This document shows, piece by piece, positions 1-7,455 of a DNA stretch of 9,360 nucleotides (position 1 is its first letter; each line of letters starts with the position of its first letter). The DNA lies in contig SLFV01000312.1 in NCBI GenBank assembly GCA_007124075.1, positions 1 to 9,360 on the forward strand, read 5' to 3'. The position numbers and the translations under genes were made by a program. Under the pieces are notes generated by a model that saw nothing but the letters and a program-made list of their open reading frames with translations, did not search any database and was not told where the DNA came from. This stretch comes from Roseimaritima sp. GTDB taxonomy: Bacteria; Planctomycetota; Planctomycetia; Pirellulales; Pirellulaceae.

Positions 1-1026
1 CCACGCCCGCGACATACGTGGGCGGTGGCCCTAGTTGGTTGCGGAGGGATCGCCAGACACCACCTGGAAGCGTATCGCGATCATGGGCTGTCGGTTGTCG
101 CATTGTGTGACCTGGATCCCAACAAGGCTGATCAACTGCGGCAGCAGTTCTTTCCAAAAGCACAGGTTTACTCGGACCACTTGCAATTGCTGGCCGACCA
201 GCGGGTTCAGGTGGTCGATGTGGCGACGCATCCGGAAGAGCGTATCCCGCTGATTCGCGATTGTTTGCTTGCCGACAAGCATGTCCTAAGCCAGAAGCCG
301 TTTGTTCTGGATATTGCCGCTGGCAAAGCGTTGTGCGATTTAGCGGATCAACGCGGTTTGGTCTTGGCGGTCAACCAAAACGGTCGGTATGCGCCGCATT
401 TTGCTTTTTTGCGGCAAGCCGTCGCGGCTGGCTGGCTAGGGCAGACGCATGCGGCTCACCTGTCCGTCCACTGGGATCATTCGTGGGTCGCGGGGACCCC
501 ATTTGAAAGAATCCAGCATCTCATTTTGTACGACTTTGCGATCCATTGGTTTGACATCCTGCGTTGCTTGCTGCCCCAGGCGACGCCGACTAACGTCTTT
601 GCGACAACCAATCGTGTTCCGGGCCAGCGATTGAAACCCGATCTTGCAGCCCACGTTTTGGTGGAATTCGATTGCGCGCAAGCCAGTTTGGTGTTCGATG
701 GCTGGACCCAGCATGGCAGTCAGGACCGCACGATCGTGATCGGTGAACATGCCACCGCGATCAGCGTCGGGCCCGACCTGCAACAGCAAACCGTCACCAT
801 CTCGGACACTCTGGGCAGCTACACGCCACGGTTGCAAGGCCGCTGGTTCTCTGACGGCTTCGCGGGAACGATGCTGGAATTGCTTTGCGCAATCGAACAA
901 CAACGCTCCTGCACGATCGCCGCCCGCGATAATCTTGTCAGCTTGCAGCTCTGTTTCGCCGCAATCCAAAGCTCCGTAACTGGCAAGCCGCAGGCTCCCG
1001 ATGCAACGCATTGCCTGCCGCCCTGA
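1..1026 (+). CDS. Gfo/Idh/MocA family oxidoreductase, probably 5' partial
   Basis: NAD(P)-dependent oxidoreductase of the glucose-fructose oxidoreductase/inositol dehydrogenase family, expected to be cytoplasmic and to oxidise or reduce a sugar or cyclitol; the substrate cannot be told. Numbering from the GTG at 25: the Rossmann dinucleotide loop GCGGIA is at residues 5-10, an acidic strand end (CDLD) at about 28-31, and SQKPF at 89-93 stands where the family has its EKP motif, with Lys91 the conserved lysine. DFAIHWFD at 170-177 carries the catalytic-type histidine (His174) before the C-terminal sheet domain. The GTG at 25 would leave only two residues before the first beta strand, which is short for the family. 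The frame is open back to base 1 (PRPRHTWAV...), so the true start is probably off the window. Stop is TGA at 1024-1026. It converges with the heme dehydrogenase gene, 22 bases apart. The family is certain; the role is not. Confidence 0.9.
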   Translation, partial: PRPRHTWAVALVGCGGIARHHLEAYRDHGLSVVALCDLDPNKADQLRQQFFPKAQVYSDHLQLLADQRVQVVDVATHPEERIPLIRDCLLADKHVLSQKPFVLDIAAGKALCDLADQRGLVLAVNQNGRYAPHFAFLRQAVAAGWLGQTHAAHLSVHWDHSWVAGTPFERIQHLILYDFAIHWFDILRCLLPQATPTNVFATTNRVPGQRLKPDLAAHVLVEFDCAQASLVFDGWTQHGSQDRTIVIGEHATAISVGPDLQQQTVTISDTLGSYTPRLQGRWFSDGFAGTMLELLCAIEQQRSCTIAARDNLVSLQLCFAAIQSSVTGKPQAPDATHCLPP

Positions 1027-1048
1027 CCAATTCGCAGCCCGTCACCGG

Positions 1049-4000
1049 CTACCTGCCATAAACTCGGCGGTCCTTCGGGTTACCACCGCTCATCAAGTAA
1101 GCCAGCAAATCCCTCAGTTCCTCGCGATTTAAACCATCGATCAGGCCTGCGGGCATTTGAGAAATGGGCGAAGGCATCATTTCCTCCACATCATCCACGG
1201 AGACCGTAATCGGCTCCGCTTTCGGATCGGCTGGGTAAATCACAACCTCACCATTCGCTTCGCTGGCCAGACCCAGGATCGTTCGACCGTCGGTCGTCAG
1301 CACCAGCGACGATTGATACTGATCCGAGATCACTTTACTCGGCTCGATGATATGCTCCACCAAATAAGCAACATCAAACTTATTGCGGATACTGGTTAGG
1401 TCGGGGCCAATGTTCCCACCCAGCCCGTTGAAGCGATGACAATTGCCACAGTTTGTCGCAAAGTACAAGCTGCGTCCACTTTCGAAGTCGGCACCCCGAA
1501 AATTCCGTCCTGCTTCCCGTAACGCCGTTGCCGTGTCCCACTGCTTCCCGGGGCCCTGAATCGGCTTGATTTCAAAATCCGGCACCGGATTGAAGTCCTC
1601 ACCTGTCAGGTCCGCCAGCGCGGTCCGCTCCTTGTCGTCGCAGGTCGCCAATGCTTCCTGACGGATATTGGTCAGGAATCCGGGAAAACTTGCCCCGCCG
1701 GAACCCTGCGCAGCCTCGTTCAGAAACTTGAAATAACGACGCCGCTGGTCCAATGTCCAGCCCTCGCGCAGCTCCCGCAGATGCATCGCAAACCCGATCT
1801 CTGCGATCGGTGGCTTATTTTCTAGAAGCTTCTGCACCGGACCTCCATAGCTGGGATTTCGGCTGGCCACGTCGGACCAATCAGGCAACTGTGGTGGTTG
1901 ACGATTTTCGATGATTTGCAAGGTCTTCTCAATCACACCCGGTGCATTCAAAAATGCCAAAACCTGGATCAACTCGTTGTTCAAATCAAGATCGTCGGCA
2001 GGCAGATGCGGATCCAGCTGATCAATCACCGCTTGCTGCAATTCCTCCTCCGGTTTGCCGTGCCTGGTGAACCACAAGCCGTAGGCTCGCAATAGCCCCA
2101 AAAGCTGCGGTCTGGACAACGATTCCGGGTCCAGGGCTAACAGGGAACGCAAACCGCCCGCTTGATGCTGTTGTGTCCCCATCCTCGCCAGTGCTACTAA
2201 AGCGGTAATCCGCCCCTGGCTATCCGTCTCGCGGATCGCCTGCTCGGCCCACTGCTGGACCGGTTGTGATTCGATTGCCACCCGCGCCGCATTTCGCAAG
2301 ACGCGATCTCCATCGCTCAGATAAGGCCAAGCCGTATCAACAGCTTGATCGTCCGCGACCCCGTGGAAGGTTTCCAGCAAATCCTTGGCCTGGCGCGCGG
2401 CAATCGTCTGTGGCGACAGTTGCGGCAGCGGTGCCGGATCAGTGTTTTCAGCCCCCACGTAGCGGACGCGATACATCGCGGACTGCGTTCCGCGACCACC
2501 GACCGCGAAATACAAATTTCCATCTGTGCCAATCGTGCCGTCGGTCACCGGCAGCGGCGCTCCGGACACAAACGGCTCCGCATAGCCGCTGTAGCCCGCT
2601 CCCTCCGGCTTTAAATGGACCGCGTAGATCGTGCCAAAAGTCCAATCCAATGCGTATAACGCGTCCTGGTAGTTCGCGGGAAACTTTGCTGCAGCCCCCG
2701 AAATCATGCCCGTCGGGGAACCCGGTCCCACGTCGACCGCCGCTGGCAAACTGTCTTCGTAGTAGGTTGGCCACTTTCCCGAACCGCTGCGCCAACCATA
2801 ATCAGCACCACTGATGATTTGACAAATTCGAGTCGGTCGATACCACGGCGTCCCCATGTCCCACTCCATGTCGGCGTCAAACGTGAAGATGTCCCCCAAT
2901 CGGTTTGCCGCAATGTCATACTGGTTGCGAAACCCAATGCAGATCAACTCCTGTTCCAGCGTCTCAGGATTCAGCTTTGTTACCCATCCCCCCGGAGCCA
3001 TGACACCACGCGCATGCCCGTTGGCGTCCCACATGCGTGACAATAAATGGTCCTCGTCCCAGGATGGAACCCGACTGCGAACGGTTTCGTGCAAAGGGGC
3101 GTGATTACCGCCAACCATGTAGATCGACTGGCCGTCAGGTGACAGCATCAAGGCATGATTGCCATGTTCGCCACCGCCGCGCTGACTGGGAACTTCCACC
3201 GTTTTGTCAAACAATCCGTCCCCATTGGTATCGCTGCTGAAATACAGTGGACCACCGTTGCGATGAATCCACAACTTGTCGAATGCCCACAGCAATCCCT
3301 GCGCACCGGAGACAATCCCCTTGCCGTCGGGCGTGGGTACGTTCAGTGGCGTGACGCTTACCTCCGGATTCGAATCGGTTCCCTTGACTTCGATCTTGTA
3401 CAAACCTTTATCCCCCTGATCGCAGGCGATCAGGGAATCACCGGGGCCATTGGCAACAACCACCCAAGACCCTTGCTGGTCACGCGGAACGTTGTACAGC
3501 AAATCAACCTCAAAGCCCGCCGCGACCTCCAGATCCTCCGCGGGGGTGCCCCCTTGCGCCGGTCGTCCTGATGATCCAAGCCCCGGGATGCCCCAAGGCT
3601 TCGCTCCAATCTTTCCATGTTTTTTAACGTCGGCTTGCCACGCGGAGTCGTCAAAACCCAACCGTTGCCAATCACCATCGGGTTTTCGATCTGTCAGCTT
3701 CCACTGCTCGTCGGTGACCAACGTGATGGTGCCCTGCTGCCCATCGGCAACTAATTTCAATACCAACCCGGCTGCCCCCCGCGCATTCTCGCCTTGAACC
3801 GCAAAAATGTTCGAACCGGCCTGCAAATGCTTCGCAATATCCATGCGCAGGGGACGCTCCCAGCTTCCGCTGCTGGCCAGTTGGCGGCCATTGACCCAAA
3901 GGGTCATCTTGTCGTCGCACGTCGCAAACAACCAAGCCGACTTCGGTGCGGCCTGCAAATCCAGTGACTTGCGGAAAAATACAACCTGACCATCTTTCGT

Positions 4001-4150
4001 TTGCGGAGCCCAAATCCATTGAGGCGTCGGGGCATCTTGAAGCCATTTAGGATTGATCGGGCCCTGCCCCCTAGCAATCATGGACTGCAGGCCGATGAGG
4101 AAGCAACAGGCAGACAATAAAGCAATTCGACGCATCTGAAGTGTTCGCAC
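1049..4150 (-). CDS. Exported PVC-type heme-binding (CxxCH) dehydrogenase-like protein
   Basis: Large periplasmic protein expected to oxidise a sugar or similar compound and pass electrons to a covalently bound heme c; the substrate is unknown. Residues 1-30 form a signal peptide (basic start, hydrophobic core, probable cleavage near ARG-QG). About 43-175 resembles a galactose-binding jelly-roll as in glycosidases (WIWAP, DDKMTLWVNGR, FDDSAW). About 205-565 is a beta-propeller of the sorbosone/glucose dehydrogenase type, with a Ca-binding-like loop DTNGDGLFD (307-315), GGGEHGNHAL (325-334) and GFRNQYDIAAN (407-416). About 580-850 is alpha-helical and HEAT-like. The C-terminal cytochrome c domain has CGNCH (Cys901, Cys904, His905) and a likely distal ligand Met999 in SQMPAGL. 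The start is either GTG at 4150 or ATG at 4135; neither has a clear Shine-Dalgarno, and ATG at 4135 gives the more usual signal peptide. Stop is TAG at 1049-1051. It lies 191 bases after the ABC operon on the same strand and is probably transcribed separately. Confidence 0.93.
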   Translation of the reverse strand: MRTLQMRRIALLSACCFLIGLQSMIARGQGPINPKWLQDAPTPQWIWAPQTKDGQVVFFRKSLDLQAAPKSAWLFATCDDKMTLWVNGRQLASSGSWERPLRMDIAKHLQAGSNIFAVQGENARGAAGLVLKLVADGQQGTITLVTDEQWKLTDRKPDGDWQRLGFDDSAWQADVKKHGKIGAKPWGIPGLGSSGRPAQGGTPAEDLEVAAGFEVDLLYNVPRDQQGSWVVVANGPGDSLIACDQGDKGLYKIEVKGTDSNPEVSVTPLNVPTPDGKGIVSGAQGLLWAFDKLWIHRNGGPLYFSSDTNGDGLFDKTVEVPSQRGGGEHGNHALMLSPDGQSIYMVGGNHAPLHETVRSRVPSWDEDHLLSRMWDANGHARGVMAPGGWVTKLNPETLEQELICIGFRNQYDIAANRLGDIFTFDADMEWDMGTPWYRPTRICQIISGADYGWRSGSGKWPTYYEDSLPAAVDVGPGSPTGMISGAAAKFPANYQDALYALDWTFGTIYAVHLKPEGAGYSGYAEPFVSGAPLPVTDGTIGTDGNLYFAVGGRGTQSAMYRVRYVGAENTDPAPLPQLSPQTIAARQAKDLLETFHGVADDQAVDTAWPYLSDGDRVLRNAARVAIESQPVQQWAEQAIRETDSQGRITALVALARMGTQQHQAGGLRSLLALDPESLSRPQLLGLLRAYGLWFTRHGKPEEELQQAVIDQLDPHLPADDLDLNNELIQVLAFLNAPGVIEKTLQIIENRQPPQLPDWSDVASRNPSYGGPVQKLLENKPPIAEIGFAMHLRELREGWTLDQRRRYFKFLNEAAQGSGGASFPGFLTNIRQEALATCDDKERTALADLTGEDFNPVPDFEIKPIQGPGKQWDTATALREAGRNFRGADFESGRSLYFATNCGNCHRFNGLGGNIGPDLTSIRNKFDVAYLVEHIIEPSKVISDQYQSSLVLTTDGRTILGLASEANGEVVIYPADPKAEPITVSVDDVEEMMPSPISQMPAGLIDGLNREELRDLLAYLMSGGNPKDRRVYGR
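3414..3435. repeat. Perfect 10-bp inverted repeat inside the heme dehydrogenase gene
   Basis: The arms CCCTGATCGC (3414-3423) and GCGATCAGGG (3426-3435) are exact reverse complements separated by two bases. The element lies within codons for the start of the propeller (residues about 239-246, SLIACDQG). It could fold as a short hairpin in the mRNA or act as a symmetric protein site, but it may be chance, since the coding sequence explains every base. It is not followed by a T-run, so it is not an intrinsic terminator. Confidence 0.5.
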
Positions 4151-4341
4151 TGAAGGGAAAGGTGGCAGGAAGAATACGGAAACCCTAACAGGTTGCAGGC
4201 TAATCGGTTGGCATTGAAATCAACCCAGCGGTAAGATAATTCGCTGTAGACTTGCGCTAGCGGCAGCCGGAATCACCAACGCCCCAATGATACCCGACAA
4301 CGCGTCGGCTGTGCAACGGACCTAAGCGATTGGGGCTCGGA
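4151..4341. other. Intergenic region between the ABC operon and the heme dehydrogenase gene
   Basis: This 191-base gap separates the end of the permease/protease gene from the start of the dehydrogenase gene, both on the minus strand. It should hold the dehydrogenase promoter and any terminator of the ABC operon. I see no convincing -35/-10 pair on the minus strand; TATTCT at about 4171-4176 (read on the minus strand) is a lone -10-like hexamer without a matching -35. The part nearest the ABC operon contains a nested inverted repeat, listed separately. No open frame in the gap looks like a gene. Confidence 0.6.
4281..4336. repeat. Nested inverted repeat just downstream of the ABC permease/protease gene
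   Basis: The outer arms GCCCCAAT (4281-4288) and ATTGGGGC (4329-4336) are perfect 8-bp reverse complements. Inside the 40-base loop sits a smaller hairpin, CCGAC (4294-4298) and GTCGG (4304-4308), with a 5-base loop. The outer arm begins a few bases past the permease/protease stop codon (TAG, 4342-4344 on the minus strand), so the structure could end or stabilise that transcript. No T-run follows on the minus strand, so it is not a classical intrinsic terminator. Confidence 0.35.
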
Positions 4342-6576
4342 CTAGGCAATCGGTTTCAAACCGGGGTCGGAAACGACACGCCTGGCATGAAGGGGGTGCG
4401 GATCAGGCCAGTCGGCTGCGGCTGCTTCTTGGTCGGCGTTGCAGCGAAGCGCGTAGAAGTAAAACAGGCAAACGGTCGCCACCCCGGCAGACATGACGAT
4501 CCACAATGGGTGGTAACCGGGGGCGCCATCATCCGTGGTGACAAAAACGTATTGTGTGCCCCACCATCCCAGATCCTGGATGCGGGAGAGACTGACCGAT
4601 AGGGCGTTGTTGGTGCAATGGATCAAAAAACAGGGCAGGACACTCCCCGTTCGCAACGCGATCCAGCCAAGCAACAAACCCATCACGGTGGCGGAAATGG
4701 ATTGTTGCAACATCCCGTGGGAGACGCCAAAAAACACCGCAGTGATGATGATGGCTCGCATTTGATTGCCGCCACGCACCAACCCGCTGAAGATAAACCC
4801 GCGAAACACTAGTTCCTCGCAAATCGCGGGGACCAATGCCATCAGGACAAGCAAATGAGTCAACGGGGCCGCTTCCAACATCGTGGTAAAGGGCATCAGC
4901 GCTGCCTTGGTTTGCTCGCCGATTGGGTACAACCGCGTGATCCACTGGCCCAGCGAAAGGTACAGCGGATGGAGACTGAAACCCAACAGCACCGCCACTG
5001 GCAGACTGGGTAAAGCGGGCATGCGGACACGGAAAGTCTCGCGCAACGACGTTGTTAATACGATGGCCATCAACACCGCAGGGGCCAGAATCAAACCGAC
5101 CTGTGGCAGCAAAATCAGCTTGGCCAATCCTTGGGTATCTTGCGGTAAACCAGAGATCATCATCTTGCCAAAAAACAAGAAGACCAGGACCAAGGCCCCG
5201 CATGCATAGGCCTGAGCGATCGACGGTACGGGATGCCGATCGCGCCACAGGTGGCGGACCCATGATCGCATGTCCCATTGATCGCTGTCGCCAAACAGTA
5301 CGGCTTCGTCTTCAAATTGACGCTGTGCCCAACGCGTGGCCAGCCATAGACAACAAAACGTGACGCCCAGCACCAGCGGCAGATGCAGCAACGCTTGCAG
5401 ATACTGGGCCTCCACTAACGACCGGGCCAGCAAAAACATGCCACTTACCGGAATCAATGCGGTCCCCAGATGAAGCGTCATGCCGGGCATCATTGGCAAC
5501 AAAACCAGCGGCAGCGTCACCATCATTAGCGGCATCAGGTAATACTGGCCCTCCTTGCTGCTGCGCGCCAACGCGGCAACCGCCAACGCCAGGGCGCTAA
5601 ACAATGCCGATAGCGGAAACAGCGCCAGTAGCAACCACAACAGCGCAGCTACCGATGGCCGTTCAAAACCACCGCCGGCAAAGTTTAATTGTTGAAATAT
5701 GAAGCTGCTGGTAATCAACATGCTGGCGACGTTCAACAACGCCGTCAGCATGCTAAAGGATGTCACCGCCCCCAATTTGCCCCAGACAATTTCGCTTCGT
5801 AGTGCGGGACTGCATAGCAACGTTTCCAGCGTCCCACGTTCCTTTTCACCCGCAACCAAATCGATCGCGGGATAAAACGCCCCGGTCATCGCCCAGATTA
5901 ACATGACAAACGGCAACAGTTTGCTCCACAACATCGCCGTACCCGGGTCACTGTGGCTGGACGAGGTTTCGATCGCAAACGGTTTCAATACATTGGATTC
6001 GATTCCCTGTGCGGCAAGCGCATCGGCCACAACGTCGTCGCGCCAACGACCCAACAGTGACCGCAGCTTGTTTTCCGCCACCAATGCACCGTCGGCCCCG
6101 GCCTTGGTCAGAATCCGCAGTCGGGATAGTGGCTGGCCGGACCGGTCGGGGTGGCGATGCAACTGAAAATCGGGTGGAACCAGCAATACGGCATCGTACT
6201 GCCCCGAATCGACGTAACGCTCGGCCCGTCCGGGAACGTCCAAATCATCCCCGCCGTCTTCCAATTGCTCCCAATCTAACCATGTGAATCGGATGCTCTG
6301 CGCTGCATCGCGATACCGCGGGGTCAGTTCCGCGTGCTCCACCAGGGCGGGCCGCGCAGGCAGATTTTCCGCGCCGATAACGCAAACCCGTGGCGCATGC
6401 TGCTGGGTGAACTGCGCAATCTGCAGCAACAAACTGCCCACCAACGGATACAGCAAAATGGGCAGAATGACAATCGTAAAAATCGTGCGCCGATCGCGCA
6501 ATTGGTCACGCATTTCCCGCAGGTAGATCAGGCCAACGGTCTTCAGCCGCGGGGCGTCACTTTCGGTCAGCGTCAT
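4342..6576 (-). CDS. ABC-2 permease fused to a CPBP intramembrane protease
   Basis: Inner-membrane protein of 744 residues with two parts. Residues 1 to about 420 are a NatB-like ABC-2 permease: a cytoplasmic start, a membrane segment at 31-56, a large extracytoplasmic domain at about 57-210, then a membrane bundle with the signature GEKERGTLETLL (243-254) and helices near 215-240, 268-295, 307-337, 345-365 and 393-415. After a polar linker (about 420-450), residues 455-710 hold further helices and a CPBP (CAAX protease/bacteriocin-processing) domain with its three motifs: EELVFRG (Glu587, Glu588, Arg592), FGVSH (Phe616, His620) and HCTNN (His653, Asn657). All expected metal-binding or catalytic residues are present, so the protease half is probably active. 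It starts with ATG inside the end of the ATPase gene (ATGA overlap) behind a good ribosome binding site. The pair should form an exporter; its cargo and the protease target are unknown. Confidence 0.93.
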   Translation of the reverse strand: MTLTESDAPRLKTVGLIYLREMRDQLRDRRTIFTIVILPILLYPLVGSLLLQIAQFTQQHAPRVCVIGAENLPARPALVEHAELTPRYRDAAQSIRFTWLDWEQLEDGGDDLDVPGRAERYVDSGQYDAVLLVPPDFQLHRHPDRSGQPLSRLRILTKAGADGALVAENKLRSLLGRWRDDVVADALAAQGIESNVLKPFAIETSSSHSDPGTAMLWSKLLPFVMLIWAMTGAFYPAIDLVAGEKERGTLETLLCSPALRSEIVWGKLGAVTSFSMLTALLNVASMLITSSFIFQQLNFAGGGFERPSVAALLWLLLALFPLSALFSALALAVAALARSSKEGQYYLMPLMMVTLPLVLLPMMPGMTLHLGTALIPVSGMFLLARSLVEAQYLQALLHLPLVLGVTFCCLWLATRWAQRQFEDEAVLFGDSDQWDMRSWVRHLWRDRHPVPSIAQAYACGALVLVFLFFGKMMISGLPQDTQGLAKLILLPQVGLILAPAVLMAIVLTTSLRETFRVRMPALPSLPVAVLLGFSLHPLYLSLGQWITRLYPIGEQTKAALMPFTTMLEAAPLTHLLVLMALVPAICEELVFRGFIFSGLVRGGNQMRAIIITAVFFGVSHGMLQQSISATVMGLLLGWIALRTGSVLPCFLIHCTNNALSVSLSRIQDLGWWGTQYVFVTTDDGAPGYHPLWIVMSAGVATVCLFYFYALRCNADQEAAAADWPDPHPLHARRVVSDPGLKPIA

Positions 6577-7343
6577 GGGGTTCCCTCCGCCAAAAGATCA
6601 TGCTCCGCTTCATGACGGGACAACAGTGTGAAGAACAGTTCCTCAAAGTCTTCTTCGTGGTGTCGCTGACGCAAATCATCTAGCGTGCCCAAATCCAAAA
6701 TCCGCCCATGATGCATGATCGCGATCCGATCACACAACCGTTCTACCTCGCGCATGATGTGAGTCGAAAAGATCAGGCACTTTCCCGCCTCCTTCAATTG
6801 CCGAACGACTTGCAATAAATTCCTTGCTACCAAAACATCCAGCCCCAAGGTTGCTTCGTCAAAAATCAATACGGGAGGATCATGGACCAGCGCCCGCGCG
6901 ATCGATACTTTCTGTTTCATACCCGTGGACATTTTGCCTGTCGGTAAATCACGGAACTCGTCCATCCGCAACTGGGCGATCAACGCTTCGATGCGATCCG
7001 CTAACCGCTGCCCCGACATGCCATGCAAACGCCCGAAGTACTGAATCGTTTCCATCGCTGTCATCCGGTCGTACAGCGCGGTGTTGTTGCTAACAAAGCC
7101 GATCATGCGACGCACCTCGGCCGCATCGGTGTCGACATCATAGCCACCGATCCGAGCACTCCCGCTGGACGGACGCAACACCGTGCTGAGGATCCGCAGG
7201 ACCGTCGTCTTCCCGGCTCCGTTGGGGCCCAATAAGCCAAAGATTTCTCCCGGTGCAACCTCAAAGCTGACATCCTCGACCGCTACGAATCGACCTCGCT
7301 TCAGGTCTTCGTAAATCTTTGCTAAGTTTTCAACAACAATCAT
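6573..7343 (-). CDS. ABC transporter ATP-binding protein, NatA-like
   Basis: Cytoplasmic ATPase subunit of 256 residues that powers the membrane protein encoded immediately downstream. Walker A is GPNGAGKTT (39-47), the ABC signature is STGMKQKV (139-146), Walker B is VLIFDE (158-163) and the switch histidine is His195 in STH. The Q-loop region reads GFVSNNTALYDRMT, lacking the usual glutamine; this matches my recollection of the NatA sodium-exporter subgroup. The segment after Walker B reads DEATLGLD rather than the common DEPTxGLD. Start is ATG at 7343. GGGAGG lies 12 bases upstream (7356-7361), farther than ideal. The stop TGA overlaps the permease ATG in ATGA. Sodium export is the role of the Bacillus NatAB relatives; the substrate here is not shown by the sequence. 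Confidence 0.95.
   Translation of the reverse strand: MIVVENLAKIYEDLKRGRFVAVEDVSFEVAPGEIFGLLGPNGAGKTTVLRILSTVLRPSSGSARIGGYDVDTDAAEVRRMIGFVSNNTALYDRMTAMETIQYFGRLHGMSGQRLADRIEALIAQLRMDEFRDLPTGKMSTGMKQKVSIARALVHDPPVLIFDEATLGLDVLVARNLLQVVRQLKEAGKCLIFSTHIMREVERLCDRIAIMHHGRILDLGTLDDLRQRHHEEDFEELFFTLLSRHEAEHDLLAEGTP
6583..6588 (-). promoter_or_regulatory. Shine-Dalgarno of the permease/protease gene
   Basis: On the minus strand this reads GGAGGG, six bases before the ATG at 6576. It lies inside the last codons of the ATPase gene. It supports the start chosen for the permease/protease and translation of that gene from the shared mRNA. Confidence 0.7.
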
Positions 7344-7455
7344 GCGGTAATTTCGCCTCCCGCCAGGAGCTTAGGTTATCCGCGACCGACGGACTACCCA
7401 TTCTGAGGAAATCGGTAAGTTCCTTTGTTTATAGTTGAAACGACGAGCAGGATTG
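7344..7455. promoter_or_regulatory. Divergent intergenic region between the ABC operon and the histidine phosphatase
   Basis: These 112 bases separate two divergently transcribed units and should contain both promoters. On the + strand TATAGT at 7430-7435 is a fair -10 hexamer, but no good -35 sits 16-18 bases before it. On the minus strand GGGAGG (7356-7361) is a possible ribosome binding site for the ATPase gene, 12 bases from its ATG. It can pair weakly with CTCC just upstream (7366-7369). I see no strong operator-like palindrome. Confidence 0.4.

Noticed and set aside
436..1011. 191-codon minus-strand open frame antisense to the Gfo/Idh gene
   Set aside because: It is fully covered by a clear family member on the other strand, and its translation shows no recognisable domain. 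It is a reading-frame shadow.
1013..1070. Possible bidirectional terminator between the Gfo/Idh and dehydrogenase genes
   Set aside because: Only a 4-bp stem (AGCC/GGCT) and a distant 5-bp match (CCGCC/GGCGG) were found, with no T-run. This is too weak to call.
2266..2814. 182-codon + strand open frame within the heme dehydrogenase gene
   Set aside because: The translation is rich in Pro, Arg and Ser without domain character and lies antisense to a conserved propeller region, so I regard it as a shadow.
4106..4117. Lipobox-like LSAC in the signal peptide of the heme dehydrogenase
   Set aside because: The cysteine comes before most of the hydrophobic core, so there is too little signal peptide ahead of it. 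Ordinary cleavage after residue 28 or so is more likely, though a lipoprotein cannot be fully excluded.
4529..5278. 249-codon minus-strand frame overlapping the permease/protease gene
   Set aside because: It runs in another frame across the CPBP motifs of the real gene and has neither membrane segments nor a known motif.
6717..6726. GATCGCGATC palindrome in the ATPase gene
   Set aside because: It is a short GATC-rich palindrome of a type expected by chance, with no flanking structure.
7435..7455. Earlier TTG start for the histidine phosphatase
   Set aside because: It would add a seven-residue basic extension before a strand that normally begins the family, and it overlaps the best -10-like hexamer. 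ATG at 7456 fits better.
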